Of a stretch of DNA of 64,000 nt, positions 24,077-32,788 are shown one piece after another. Source of the DNA: Castellaniella sp036379515. GTDB taxonomy: Bacteria > Pseudomonadota > Gammaproteobacteria > Burkholderiales > Burkholderiaceae_B. A program made the translations under genes and the position numbers. The notes under the pieces were generated by a model that saw only the letters and a program-made list of their open reading frames with translations, was not told the DNA's origin and searched no databases. The stretch covers positions 40,725 through 104,724 of the forward strand of contig NZ_DASVGN010000015.1 of NCBI RefSeq assembly GCF_036379515.1, written 5' to 3'. Position 1 is the stretch's first letter; every line of letters begins with the position of its first letter.

Positions 24077-24694
24077 TCAAAAATAATCTGCGTCAGATTT
24101 CGGAGTGGAACGCCGAGGGTTGCGGCTGCCTGGTGACGGGCTCCGGGTCTGAAGCGCCAGGCATAGCTCTGCTGATCTGAGCATGGCAGCGTTGGAGCCT
24201 GCGAGAGGAAACTTGAGATAGACGGCGCCATCCGAGTCGCCTGTGATGGTGAGCTTGAGCCTGAGCGTAGTCCCTGATCGGGTGTCCCGTATGAGGTCGG
24301 CTTGGTTGTTGGGGTACAAGGTGATGAAGATCAGTTTGTCACCCATCTCGTTACTCGAGGAAAGCCAGCGCCCGCCGTAAATTCCTTTGTTGTCGACGCG
24401 TGCCTGGAACGAACCGTTATTAAGAAGCCCCGATGCGTCCGCACCCTTCTGGACGTATGCGATGAGACTGAGGGAGACTTTTGAACAGCTTGGGTCAATA
24501 TCGAATGCGAGAGACGTGGAATCCTTGTTGGAAGCCACAATGGAGCGGAAGAGCAGCGGTTGCGGGTTGGATTTCTCGATCATGACGCCGCTTGTCCAGT
24601 AGCCGTCTTTTCGTGTATTGGCCAAGGTGGTGTCTGCGAATGCTGTGTTCGCCATCAGCATTGCACAAGCAATGGACAATAGCCCTCGTATCAT
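24077..24694 (-). CDS. Secreted hypothetical protein
   Basis: 205-residue exported protein of no recognised family. Signal peptide MIRGLLSIACAMLMANTAFA, then a beta-rich body (DGYWTSGVMIEKSNPQPLLF, SKVSLSLIAYVQKGADAS, GTTLRLKLTITGDSDGAVYL) with two cysteines that could form a disulfide, and a charged, probably disordered tail rich in Ser, Pro and Arg. ATG 24694 follows GGGAG. Base composition is somewhat lower in GC than its neighbours, which may mean more recent acquisition. Confidence 0.65.
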   Translation of the reverse strand: MIRGLLSIACAMLMANTAFADTTLANTRKDGYWTSGVMIEKSNPQPLLFRSIVASNKDSTSLAFDIDPSCSKVSLSLIAYVQKGADASGLLNNGSFQARVDNKGIYGGRWLSSSNEMGDKLIFITLYPNNQADLIRDTRSGTTLRLKLTITGDSDGAVYLKFPLAGSNAAMLRSAELCLALQTRSPSPGSRNPRRSTPKSDADYF

Positions 24695-24918
24695 TTGCGT
24701 GCTCCCGTCGAGCGTCTGAGGCTCGTTGATCCCTGGGATTACTTTGATACGCGGCTAAGGCCGTGTCAAGTTGTTACGTGCGCTGTTGGCCGAGGTAAAG
24801 TGCACGTTTTTGCATAACGTGCACGACAAAATAGGTGTGGCGCTGTACCGCTTGCGGGCGGCGAACATCGTCAGGGCCATGATGCTCAGAGTCAGCGCGC
24901 CAAGAATAGGCAGAGAGC
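24695..24918. other. Stretch without a supported gene
   Basis: Between the secreted hypothetical and a candidate small membrane protein. A minus-strand frame here could encode a second hydrophobic segment (LPILGALTLSIMALTMF) but has no start codon with a binding site upstream. No terminator is evident. Confidence 0.4.
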
Positions 24919-25065
24919 TCAGAGGTGCGCGTGCGCGCTGGCTGGCTCAGCTCCGATTTCGCGCTGGTGCACGCGGTGTTCCACGTCGTAGCCAATGGCC
25001 ATCCAGATGGCCACGATGGCCAGCAGGATCGAGACGACCAGACCGGTCGAGAGAATCTTCTTCAA
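24919..25065 (-). CDS. Candidate small single-pass membrane protein
   Basis: 48-residue frame starting at TTG 25065 with GGAG 6 bases upstream. It begins KKILSTGLVVSILLAIVAIW, a good membrane helix with a positive N-terminus, followed by a short soluble tail ending EPASAHAHL. It lies about 105 bp after the stop of yhhQ on the same strand. No family recognised; existence rests on the binding site and the helix only. Confidence 0.4.
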   Translation of the reverse strand: MKKILSTGLVVSILLAIVAIWMAIGYDVEHRVHQREIGAEPASAHAHL

Positions 25066-25170
25066 GAGGAACTCCGCACAATTTTCAGCGCGTTCATGGT
25101 AATGCCGGCCTGCTGAAAATCCTCTGAGAACGGCATGGCTGAGTAAGGTCTTTGTGTGGTGCAGGGGCAA

Positions 25171-25833
25171 CTAGGCCATCGCCAGTTCACGCCGGCGCAG
25201 GGCCCGCACGATGGCATTAAGCACCACACCGTACATGGGCACGAACAGCAGCAGACTCACCGTGAGCTTGGTCGCATAATCCACGGTCGCAATTTCCTGC
25301 CAGTGGGCGGCCATGAAGGGGTTGCTGCTGTGCCAGAAGGCCACGGCAAAGAAAGTGATCGTATCCAAAGCCTGCCCCACGATGGCCGAGGCAGCCGGCG
25401 CGAGCCACCAGCGGGTCGTGTTGCGCCGGATGCGGTCGAACACCTGCACGTCCATGAGTTGCCCCAGCACGTACGCTGCGAAGCTGGCGAGTGCAATACG
25501 GAACACAAAGGTATTGAACGTACCCAGCGCGGCAAAGTTGTTGAAGCGTCCTTCGTGAAACAGCACCGAGACGAAGTACGACGCAATCAGCGCCGGTATC
25601 ATGGCCCGGCCGATCACGCGGCGTGCGGCTGTCTTGCCGATCAGGCGCACAGTCAGGTCTGTGGCCAGAAAGATGAACGGAAAGCTGAAGGCACCCCAGG
25701 TGCTGTGCAACCCGAATACGTTGATGGGCAACTGAACCAGGTAGTTGCTGGCGATGATGATGAAGATGTGCAGGGAGACCAGCAGGGCGAGATAAAACGG
25801 AACCCGCTGTTGAGCGACGAGTGGCGATGCCAT
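25171..25833 (-). CDS. yhhQ: Queuosine precursor transporter YhhQ
   Basis: 220-residue membrane protein of the VUT/COG1738 family, importer of the queuosine precursors preQ0/preQ1. About six helices; signatures NVFGLHSTWGAFSFPFIFLATDLTVRLIG near residues 38-66, and FRIALASFAAYVLGQLMDVQVFDRIRR with SAIVGQALDTITFF further on. ATG 25833. The leader contains a near-consensus preQ1-I riboswitch covering the ribosome binding site, which supports the substrate assignment independently of the protein family. Confidence 0.95.
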   Translation of the reverse strand: MASPLVAQQRVPFYLALLVSLHIFIIIASNYLVQLPINVFGLHSTWGAFSFPFIFLATDLTVRLIGKTAARRVIGRAMIPALIASYFVSVLFHEGRFNNFAALGTFNTFVFRIALASFAAYVLGQLMDVQVFDRIRRNTTRWWLAPAASAIVGQALDTITFFAVAFWHSSNPFMAAHWQEIATVDYATKLTVSLLLFVPMYGVVLNAIVRALRRRELAMA

Positions 25834-25840
25834 GAATTGA

Positions 25841-25871
25841 CCTTTTTGGTAGATGGGGTAAGGGAACCCAT
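25841..25871 (-). promoter_or_regulatory. preQ1-I riboswitch controlling yhhQ translation
   Basis: Read on the minus strand from 25871: stem P1 ATGGG (25871-25867) pairs with CCCAT (25857-25853). Loop TTCCCTTA follows the first arm, with an unpaired C at 25858 just before the 3' arm in the place of the preQ1-recognising cytosine. The tail CTACCAAAAAGG has its A-rich part plus GG, and that GG can pair with loop CC to close the pseudoknot. The same AAGG (25844-25841) is the ribosome binding site, 7 bases before ATG. Arrangement and sequence closely follow the translational preQ1-I aptamer of Thermoanaerobacter tengcongensis as I remember it. Confidence 0.75.
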
Positions 25872-25889
25872 GAACGGAAAACTGGCAAG

Positions 25890-25895
25890 ATTATA
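25890..25895 (-). promoter_or_regulatory. -10 element of yhhQ
   Basis: Perfect TATAAT, which would start the transcript around 25883, about 12 nt before the riboswitch stem. The -35 region is poor. Confidence 0.55.
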
Positions 25896-26146
25896 GCCCG
25901 GGTTGCCAAGTGGTCCGTTATGCTTGTACTGCGGTGCTTTTCAGGCGCTTTCTGACCTCCTGCCATATAACGCGAAGTTTTCGCCATATACGAAACCAGC
26001 TTCCTGAATATGCAACTTGATGCGCTTCGTGGCACCATGCAAAACTGCTTTGAAACATGTGGCCTGAGGACTCAGGGTGCATGCGGATAACAGAGCGGAT
26101 GCCGTGCGGCGTGCCGGTGCCCAGCCATATAAGTCAGGAGATGAAA

Positions 26147-27022
26147 ATGAAGAAGCGCACTTGGCAGGCCATTGGCGCGTTGTGTGTGGCCAGCTGGTTT
26201 TCGGCGGCGGCCTCGGCGGCGCCACAGATTGATGCCATTGTCCAGAAGCTCAAGGATACGCATACCATCACCATGGGCTATCGCGAGACCATAGAGCCTA
26301 CTTCGTTCCTGAACAGCCAGCATCAGCCTGATGGCTACGCTGTCGACATGTGCAAGCAGATCATTGCCGACGCGCAAAAGGAACTGAAGCTGCCCGAAAT
26401 CAAGATCAAGTACGTGCCCATCAACATCCAGAACCGCCAGGCCCTGGTGGCCAACGGCACCGTGGACATTGCCTGTGGCGGCGCCGTGCATACGTTTGCC
26501 CGTGCGCGCCAAGTGGATTTTTCGCCCGTCAGCTACGTGTCGGCCAACCAGCTTCTGGTGCTGAAGGATTCGGGCATCAAGAGTATCGACGATCTCAATG
26601 GCAAGGTGGTGGCCGTGCCCACCGCCGGCAACACCGAGCCCATCCTGAACCAGCTCATTGCCGAAAAGAAGCTCAACATCAAGGTGCTGCACGTGGATAC
26701 GCACGCGGCGGCGCTCATCGATATTGTCAGCCATCGTGCCGACGCGTACTTCTGCGACAACAGCGCGTTCCTGCATCTGATCAAGAGTGCGCAAGACCCG
26801 AAGGCCCTGGCCGTCGTGGGCCCTGAATACGGGTATGCACCTCAGGCTTTCATGGTGCCCAAGAACAATCCGACCTTCATGTGGATCGTGAATCACTCCA
26901 TGGCGCAGATGTTCGAGTCCGGTCAGGCAGAAAAGATCTTCAACAAGTGGTTTGGGCCGTACAACCTGAAGATCAGCCCGCGTCTGCGGGCCGCCTGGGA
27001 GACCTATTCGTATCCGGAATAA
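26147..27022 (+). CDS. Amino acid ABC transporter substrate-binding protein
   Basis: 291-residue periplasmic binding protein of family 3 (GltI type): signal peptide MKKRTWQAIGALCVASWFSAAASA, then HTITMGYRETIEPTSFLN, DGYAVDMCKQI, a central NGTVDIACGGAVHTFARARQVDFS (ligand region) and a C-terminal EKIFNKWFGPYNLKISP. ATG 26147 has AGGAG 6 bases upstream; another ATG at 26141 sits inside that site. First gene of a five-gene operon (binding protein, two permeases, ATPase, dehydrogenase). Relatives bind glutamate/aspartate, but the linked dehydrogenase suggests an opine-like or modified amino acid. Confidence 0.92.
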   Translation: MKKRTWQAIGALCVASWFSAAASAAPQIDAIVQKLKDTHTITMGYRETIEPTSFLNSQHQPDGYAVDMCKQIIADAQKELKLPEIKIKYVPINIQNRQALVANGTVDIACGGAVHTFARARQVDFSPVSYVSANQLLVLKDSGIKSIDDLNGKVVAVPTAGNTEPILNQLIAEKKLNIKVLHVDTHAAALIDIVSHRADAYFCDNSAFLHLIKSAQDPKALAVVGPEYGYAPQAFMVPKNNPTFMWIVNHSMAQMFESGQAEKIFNKWFGPYNLKISPRLRAAWETYSYPE

Positions 27023-27036
27023 GCGGTTAGCCGTCC

Positions 27037-27756
27037 ATGGATTATCAGTGGGATTGGAGCATTCTGCTGCAGCTGCCGTATCGGGACTGGCTCTGGACCG
27101 GTCTGGGCTGGACGGTTCTCATCAGTCTCGGCAGTTGGGCACTGGCCTTGGTGCTGGGTACGGTGTTCGGGGCGCTGCGCAGCCTGCCGAATCGGCCGCT
27201 CCAACTGGTGGGGGCCCTCTATGTCGAGGTGTTCCGTAATATCCCCGCGCTGGTGCAGTTGTTCCTATGGTATTTCGTGGTGCCGAACGTGGTGCCCAAC
27301 GATCTCGGGATGTGGCTCAAGCGTGGCATGCCGCACCCCGAGGTCACCACGGCCATCATCGCCATCGGTCTGTTTTCGGGCGCACGGGTGGCCGAGCAAG
27401 TGCGTGCCGGCATTGAGGCTGTGGGGATTCAGCTGCTGCCGGCTGCGTTGGCGACGGGCCTGCGCCCCGTGCAGGCCTTTCGGCTGATTCTGTTTCCCCT
27501 GGGGCTGCGGGCCATCATTGCGCCGCTGACCTCCGAATTCCTCATTACCGTGAAGATGTCCTCCATCAGCCTGACCATTGGCGTGCTCGAACTCACTGGG
27601 CAAAGTCGGCAGATCGAGAACTACACGTTTCATGGGCTCGAGGCGTTTGCGGCAGCCACGGTGGCTTATCTGCTGCTGGGGCTGTGCGTCACGGGATTCA
27701 TGCGCTTTCTGAATGCGCGTTTTGGTGAATTGCGCCAAGAAGCGAGCGAGCCATGA
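27037..27756 (+). CDS. Amino acid ABC transporter permease 1 (GltJ-like)
   Basis: 239-residue HisM/GltJ-type permease with five membrane helices; the family's ABC-contacting EAA loop is visible as AALATGLRPVQAFRLILFPLGL (about residues 144-165). Insertions after the first helix (VEVFRNIPALVQLFLWYFVV, PNVVPNDLG) match GltJ. It overlaps the next permease by 4 bp (ATGA), so the two are translated together. Confidence 0.93.
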   Translation: MDYQWDWSILLQLPYRDWLWTGLGWTVLISLGSWALALVLGTVFGALRSLPNRPLQLVGALYVEVFRNIPALVQLFLWYFVVPNVVPNDLGMWLKRGMPHPEVTTAIIAIGLFSGARVAEQVRAGIEAVGIQLLPAALATGLRPVQAFRLILFPLGLRAIIAPLTSEFLITVKMSSISLTIGVLELTGQSRQIENYTFHGLEAFAAATVAYLLLGLCVTGFMRFLNARFGELRQEASEP

Positions 27757-28409
27757 ACGGGTTTGACTGGAGCATCATCGTTCGCAACTGGCAGTATCTG
27801 GGCCAGGGCATGCTGCTCAGTCTGATGCTGGTCGTGGTGGCCTCGGCGGGCGGGATTGCATTGGGCTTTGGTCTGGCGCTGATGCGGCTCTCCCGCAGCC
27901 GCGTTCTGGCGGGGTTCGCGACGTCATACGTGACGGTGATGCGCAGCGTGCCGCTCATCCTGGTCTTGTTCTGGTTTTATTTTCTGGTGCCGCTGGTGAT
28001 CGGTCACCCCATCAGCGCACTGGGCTCGGCCTTGGTGGCTTTTGTGCTGTTCGAAGCCGCCTTTTATTGCGAGATCGTGCGCGCGGGCATTCTCAGTGTG
28101 CGGCGCGGGCAGACTGAAGCCGCGCTGGCTACCGGCATGCAGCCGTCGCAGGCGCTCTGGCTGGTGGTGATTCCTCAGGCCATCCGGGCCATGGTGCCGC
28201 TGGTGATCAACCAGATCGTGATCGTGTTCCAGGATACTTCGCTGGTCTATGTGGTGGCTCTGACCGATTTCATGACGGCTGCCAGTGTGGTCGCGCAACG
28301 CGACAATCGCCCGATCGAGGTCTACACCTTTGTGGCCGTGGTGTATCTGGTGATCTGCTTCGTGCTCTCCCGGAGCGTGGCGTTTTATAAAGCAAGAGGT
28401 AGCAAGTGA
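27753..28409 (+). CDS. Amino acid ABC transporter permease 2 (GltK-like)
   Basis: 218-residue partner permease with five helices and the EAA loop EAALATGMQPSQALWLVVIP. Signatures TVMRSVPLILVLFWFYFLVP and FEAAFYCEIVRAGILSVRRGQ are typical of the HisM group. ATGA overlap with the gene before and ATGA-type overlap (28406) with the ATPase gene after. Confidence 0.93.
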   Translation: MNGFDWSIIVRNWQYLGQGMLLSLMLVVVASAGGIALGFGLALMRLSRSRVLAGFATSYVTVMRSVPLILVLFWFYFLVPLVIGHPISALGSALVAFVLFEAAFYCEIVRAGILSVRRGQTEAALATGMQPSQALWLVVIPQAIRAMVPLVINQIVIVFQDTSLVYVVALTDFMTAASVVAQRDNRPIEVYTFVAVVYLVICFVLSRSVAFYKARGSK

Positions 28410-29134
28410 TCACGCTTGAGGATGTGTACAAGCAATACGGGCGCGCGACAGTGCTTAAGGGGTGTTCGGCCACCGTCAAATTGGGCGAGGTCGTGGTCAT
28501 CTGCGGTCCCTCCGGCTCGGGCAAAAGCACGCTCATCAAGTGCGTCAACGGATTGGTGCCCTTCAACCAGGGGCGTATCACCGTAGATGGTGTTTCGGTG
28601 GGCGACCGTCATACGGATCTGCCGCTGCTGCGGCGCAAGATCGGCATGGTGTTTCAGAATTTCGAACTCTATCCGCATATGACGGCACTGCAGAATGTCA
28701 GCCTGGCGCAGGTTCACGTGCTCAAGCGTTCGCGCGCCGAGGCAGATTCCCGCTCCGAGCAGTTGCTGGCGCGCGTGGGTTTGGCCAGCAAGCTGTCGAG
28801 CCGTCCGGGGCAACTCTCGGGCGGGCAGCAGCAGCGGGTGTCCATTGCGCGTGCACTCGCCATGGATCCCAAGGCCATGCTGTTCGACGAACCCACCTCG
28901 GCGCTGGACCCCGAAATGGTCAACGAGGTGCTTGAAGTCATGCAATCGCTGGCTACCGAAGGGATGACCATGATGGTGGTCACACACGAGATGGGGTTCG
29001 CCAAGCGAGTGGCCGAGCGTGTGCTCTTCATGGATGCGGGCGAGATCCTCGAAGACTCGCCCAAGGACCAGTTCTTCGAAGCGCCAGGCACCGAACGGGC
29101 GCGACAGTTTCTGGCCAAGGTACTGAGTCATTGA
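28406..29134 (+). CDS. Amino acid ABC transporter ATPase (GltL-like)
   Basis: 242-residue ABC ATPase. Walker A GPSGSGKST (about residues 34-42), Q-loop VFQNFELYPHMTALQN, signature LSGGQQQR, Walker B AMLFDEPTSALDPE and the switch His in VVTHEMGFAKRVAER. It energises the two permeases just upstream. Overlaps the second permease gene by 4 bp and ends 1 bp before the dehydrogenase gene. Confidence 0.95.
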   Translation: MITLEDVYKQYGRATVLKGCSATVKLGEVVVICGPSGSGKSTLIKCVNGLVPFNQGRITVDGVSVGDRHTDLPLLRRKIGMVFQNFELYPHMTALQNVSLAQVHVLKRSRAEADSRSEQLLARVGLASKLSSRPGQLSGGQQQRVSIARALAMDPKAMLFDEPTSALDPEMVNEVLEVMQSLATEGMTMMVVTHEMGFAKRVAERVLFMDAGEILEDSPKDQFFEAPGTERARQFLAKVLSH

Positions 29135-29135
29135 A

Positions 29136-30224
29136 ATGAGGATGCGTGTCGGTATTCTGGGCGCGGGGGCCATCGGTTTTGGCATGGCGGCGTTTCTGGC
29201 ACAAGGCGGGCATGAGCCCGTGCTCTGGTCGCCATCGGGCCGGCGTACGGCTACGCTGGCGCAAGGGGCTGCACTGGTCGCGCAGGGTGAAGTTCAAGGT
29301 GACTGTGTCGTTGACGTCGCTGCAGATTGCGCGCAGGCGGTGCGTGATGCGCAGGTGGTGGTTCTCGCCTTGCCCGCGTATGGGCACAAGGCGGCGCTGG
29401 AAGCGGCAGCGCCCCATCTGCGTGCCGATCAAACGGTCATCATCAGTTCGCATCTGTCACTGGGGGCGCTGTATCTTTCGCGCCTCATGGCCGACCGGGG
29501 GGCAGCGTGCCCACTCATCGTCGCCTGGGGGACGACCTTGTTGACGGCCTCGCAGCCAGGGCCTTCCGAGGTCCAGGTGTCTTCCGTACGCGATCGAGTC
29601 GATGCCACGACCTTGCCTTACGCCCGTCTGGACGAAGGGCTGGCACTATGCAAGGCGCTCTTTGGGGATCGGTTTGCGGCCCGGGATGGGCTGTTGGCGA
29701 TTGCGCTCAGCAATCTCAATCCCCAGAATCATCTGGGGATCGCGCTCTTGAACCTCACGCGCATGGAGCGGGCAGAAACCTGGGTGCAGTGCCAGAATGT
29801 CACCCCTGCAGTGGGGCGCATCATCGAGGCGCTGGATGCCGAGCGGCTGGCTATTGCCGCGGCGCTGGGACTGAGAGTGAAGACGGTGCGGGAGCATTTC
29901 TCGCAGTCCTTCCATGTACCGCAAGCAGACGTGTCAACCATGAACCAGGAGATGTTCCTGCATGGGCATCGGGGTCAGGGCCCGAAGACATCTGAAAGCC
30001 GCTACGTGCTTGAAGATGTGCCGTATGGCCTGGTGCCCATGGCTCGGCTGGGCCGCATGGCAGGGTGCCCTGCCCACCTGCATGAGGCCGGCATTGCACT
30101 GATTTCAGCGGCATATGGGCGGGATTTCACGTCGGCCAACGAACTATTGCCCGCGCTGGGCCTGTCTTCCCAAACGTCCCTGGCAGCTTTGTCCACCTTG
30201 GCCCATACGGGTTACGGGCACTGA
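29136..30224 (+). CDS. Octopine/nopaline dehydrogenase family oxidoreductase
   Basis: 362-residue NAD(P)-dependent dehydrogenase. Rossmann motif VGILGAGAIGFGMAAFLAQ (residues 5-23), LALPAYGHKAAL in the nucleotide-binding half, and an octopine-DH C-terminal domain including SNLNPQNHLGIALLNLTR, with its conserved His, and YVLEDVPYGLVP. Enzymes of this family make or oxidise opines (N-carboxyalkyl amino acids). Starting 2 bp after the transporter ATPase stop, it is part of that operon, so the imported substrate is probably its substrate. Confidence 0.85.
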   Translation: MRMRVGILGAGAIGFGMAAFLAQGGHEPVLWSPSGRRTATLAQGAALVAQGEVQGDCVVDVAADCAQAVRDAQVVVLALPAYGHKAALEAAAPHLRADQTVIISSHLSLGALYLSRLMADRGAACPLIVAWGTTLLTASQPGPSEVQVSSVRDRVDATTLPYARLDEGLALCKALFGDRFAARDGLLAIALSNLNPQNHLGIALLNLTRMERAETWVQCQNVTPAVGRIIEALDAERLAIAAALGLRVKTVREHFSQSFHVPQADVSTMNQEMFLHGHRGQGPKTSESRYVLEDVPYGLVPMARLGRMAGCPAHLHEAGIALISAAYGRDFTSANELLPALGLSSQTSLAALSTLAHTGYGH

Positions 30225-30235
30225 ACGCGTCGGAA

Positions 30236-31162
30236 TCAGGTCTGTGACGATTGGTTGTGGCCGGGGTCGAACGGAGTTTCTCGGGCTGCCTGCAGGCAGG
30301 CCACCAGTGCCTGTACGTACGGCGACAGCGTCGTCCTTTTGTGGACGCAGATGCGCAAGGGACGGGTCGCCCATTCGTCGGTCAGAGGCAGGATGTGGAC
30401 GTCGTCGCAGTTGAAGAGCTGCAGTACAGGACGGGGCAAGATGCCAATGCCAGCGCCTGCGCGAATCATGGAAATCATGGCGCCGAAGCTCGTCACCTGT
30501 ATCCGGACATCGAGCCGCTGGCCCAGTGCGGCGGCCTTGTTGACGATGAAGGTATAGATGGCCGAGCTGCTCTGCGGGCAGACGAAAGGCCTTTCCAGAC
30601 ATTCGGTGAAGCTCAGGGCAGAGCGAGTGGCCCAGGCGTCGCCTGCAGGGAGTACGGCGGTCAGTTCGTTGGTGCGGTAGGGTATGAAGTCGAGGTCGGG
30701 GTGGTGACCGTCCCAGGTTACGATGCCTACGTCTGCCTGGCCGCTGGCCACGGCGGCCAGCGTTTCGTGGCTCAGCCGCTCGGACATGGCGACGCGCACT
30801 TCCGGGTAGTCGCGCAAAAATAACTGCAGGTCGTTGGGAAGAAAAGACCCGATGGCCGTGCTGCTGGCCGACAACGCCACGTGGGCCTTGATCCCTTTGG
30901 CGTAGGGGGCCAGATCGGCGTGCATCTGTTCGAGTTCGGCCAGGCAGGCCCGACACCGACGCAACATGGTTTCGCCGGCCTCCGTCAGGCTCACACCGCG
31001 CGCGCCTCTTTGGAACAGCGAGGTGCCTAGCGTGGCTTCCAGATTCTTGATCCTCAAGCTGGCCGAAGATGGCGCCAGAAAGCAGGCGGCCCCCCCGCGG
31101 GAGATGTTGCCTTCGTCGGCGACGGCGACGAACAACCGTAAATCTACGAGGTCATAACTCAT
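30236..31162 (-). CDS. LysR family regulator between transporter and monooxygenase genes
   Basis: 308-residue LysR-type regulator: HTH about residues 2-60 (DLRLFVAVADEGNISRGG, SSASLRIKNLEATLGTSLFQ, RGVSLTEAGETML) and an effector domain. The HTH starts EGNISRGGAACFLAP, in the style of regulators of aromatic/organic acid genes. ATG 31162 gives the normal N-terminus; the frame is open to 31225. It faces the dehydrogenase gene and is divergent from the flavin monooxygenase operon, placing it to control both. Confidence 0.92.
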   Translation of the reverse strand: MSYDLVDLRLFVAVADEGNISRGGAACFLAPSSASLRIKNLEATLGTSLFQRGARGVSLTEAGETMLRRCRACLAELEQMHADLAPYAKGIKAHVALSASSTAIGSFLPNDLQLFLRDYPEVRVAMSERLSHETLAAVASGQADVGIVTWDGHHPDLDFIPYRTNELTAVLPAGDAWATRSALSFTECLERPFVCPQSSSAIYTFIVNKAAALGQRLDVRIQVTSFGAMISMIRAGAGIGILPRPVLQLFNCDDVHILPLTDEWATRPLRICVHKRTTLSPYVQALVACLQAARETPFDPGHNQSSQT

Positions 31163-31303
31163 CGGTCTTTGCAGATGACGAAGGCTACTTTTTAAATAAC
31201 CCGCTTGTTGCGATAAGGTGGGCATGAAAGACTAGCTCCAGGCAATTATCGTACACCGCAGCCGAGGGCCCCGAAGACGCTGGGTCCGGGTCGGTGGTCC
31301 AAC

Positions 31304-32788
31304 ATGAAAAGCACGACACAGATGCATTCCACCGGCCCTGTCGGCCTGGCCGAACTGGAGCGGCGCTTGGCCGAAGACCTTCATTGGCTGGACCTGCCGG
31401 CCAAACCGTGGGTGCTGCCCAGCGCGGTAGAAGGTGAGGCCTTGCTGGACGTGGCGATCATCGGCGGCGGGATGGCCGGGCTGGCAGCAGCCACCGCCCT
31501 GACTCATCTGGGTGTGGCGGCACGTATCTACGACCAGGCACCTCAAGGGATGGAAGGACCTTGGGCCACGATTGCACGCATGGAAACCTTGCGTTCTCCC
31601 AAGCAGCTGACCGGGCCGGCGTTGGGGCTTCCGTCTCTTACGTTTCAAGCCTGGTTTCTGGCTCAGTTCGGGGCAGCCGACTGGGACGTTCTGGATAAGA
31701 TCCCGCGCTTGCAGTGGATGGATTACCTGCGCTGGTATCGCAAGGTCATGCATCTGGACGTCTGCAATGAGCATCGGGTGGAGCGCATCGTGCCGCATGC
31801 CGATCATGTGGAACTCAGCCTGCGATCGCCCGCGGGGCCTCTCACGGTTCGAGCTCGCCACGTGGTGCTGGCGACGGGCCGAGCTGGCCTGGGAGGGCCT
31901 TCGGTTCCTGCATTCGTGCAGCACCTGGACCGTCGACTGTGGGCCCACTCGTCCGATGTGATGGATTACGGCGCTTTGCGCGGTTTGCGCGTGGGCGTAG
32001 TAGGGGCAGGCGCTTCGGCCATGGACAGCGCCGCGACTGCGTTGGAGCATGGCGCCAAACGTGTCGACCTGTTCATTCGCCGTAATGTCATCCCGCGTGT
32101 GAACAAGGGCAAGGGCGCCGGGAGCGCCGGGTTCACTCTGGGATACAAGGACCTGCCGGATGACTGGAAGTGGCGCATTCGGCATTACATCAACGAACAG
32201 CAGGTGCCGCCCCCACACGCTAGCGTGCTGCGGGTCTCACGCCATGACAACGCCTTCTTTCGCGTCGGTACCCCCGTTCTGGGAGTAACTCAGCACGGTG
32301 ACACCCTGCACCTGCAAACCCCTGAGGGCGTGTCCGAGGTCGATTTCCTGGTGGCAGCGACCGGGTTCAAGGTCGATTGGTCAGTCCGCCCAGAATTCAA
32401 CGTAATTGCCCCGCACGTGCGCTTGTGGGGCGACCGATATACCCCGGCGGCAGGCCAGGAAGATCCGGAGCTTGCCGGCGCCCCCGATCTGGGCCCTGGG
32501 TTTGAGTTTCAGCCCAAGGCGGGGCATCTGCTGCCGGGGTTGTCCCGCATTCATTGCCTCTGCTATCCGGCGACACTCTCCCATGGGACGGTGTCCGGCG
32601 ACATTCCGGCCGTGAGCGAAGGCGCGCAGCGCGTCGCCCACGCACTGGTCAGCCGACTCTTTTCAGAGCAGATCGATCGCCATTACGATGCCATTCGTGC
32701 GTATGCCGAGCCTGAGCTGCTGGGTGATGAATGGACGCCTGCCCCCCGGGGCGCCTCTCACAGGAGCACACAGGAAAATGATGCCTGA
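31304..32788 (+). CDS. FAD-dependent flavin monooxygenase-like protein
   Basis: 494-residue two-dinucleotide-binding flavoprotein. FAD motif VAIIGGGMAGLAAATALTHLG (about residues 46-66), NADPH motif VGVVGAGASAMDSAATALEHG (about 230-250) and ATGxK-like VAATGFKVDWSV near 345. The FxGxxxHxxxW hallmark of classical flavin monooxygenases is absent in clear form: the corresponding stretch reads VQHLDRRLWAHS. ATG 31304 is chosen, with a possible alternative at 31322. First of three coupled genes: the next begins inside its last codons. Confidence 0.82.
   Translation: MKSTTQMHSTGPVGLAELERRLAEDLHWLDLPAKPWVLPSAVEGEALLDVAIIGGGMAGLAAATALTHLGVAARIYDQAPQGMEGPWATIARMETLRSPKQLTGPALGLPSLTFQAWFLAQFGAADWDVLDKIPRLQWMDYLRWYRKVMHLDVCNEHRVERIVPHADHVELSLRSPAGPLTVRARHVVLATGRAGLGGPSVPAFVQHLDRRLWAHSSDVMDYGALRGLRVGVVGAGASAMDSAATALEHGAKRVDLFIRRNVIPRVNKGKGAGSAGFTLGYKDLPDDWKWRIRHYINEQQVPPPHASVLRVSRHDNAFFRVGTPVLGVTQHGDTLHLQTPEGVSEVDFLVAATGFKVDWSVRPEFNVIAPHVRLWGDRYTPAAGQEDPELAGAPDLGPGFEFQPKAGHLLPGLSRIHCLCYPATLSHGTVSGDIPAVSEGAQRVAHALVSRLFSEQIDRHYDAIRAYAEPELLGDEWTPAPRGASHRSTQENDA

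Noticed and set aside
25904..25909. TTGGCA as the -35 box of yhhQ
   Set aside because: Only 8 bp from the -10, too close for a sigma-70 promoter.
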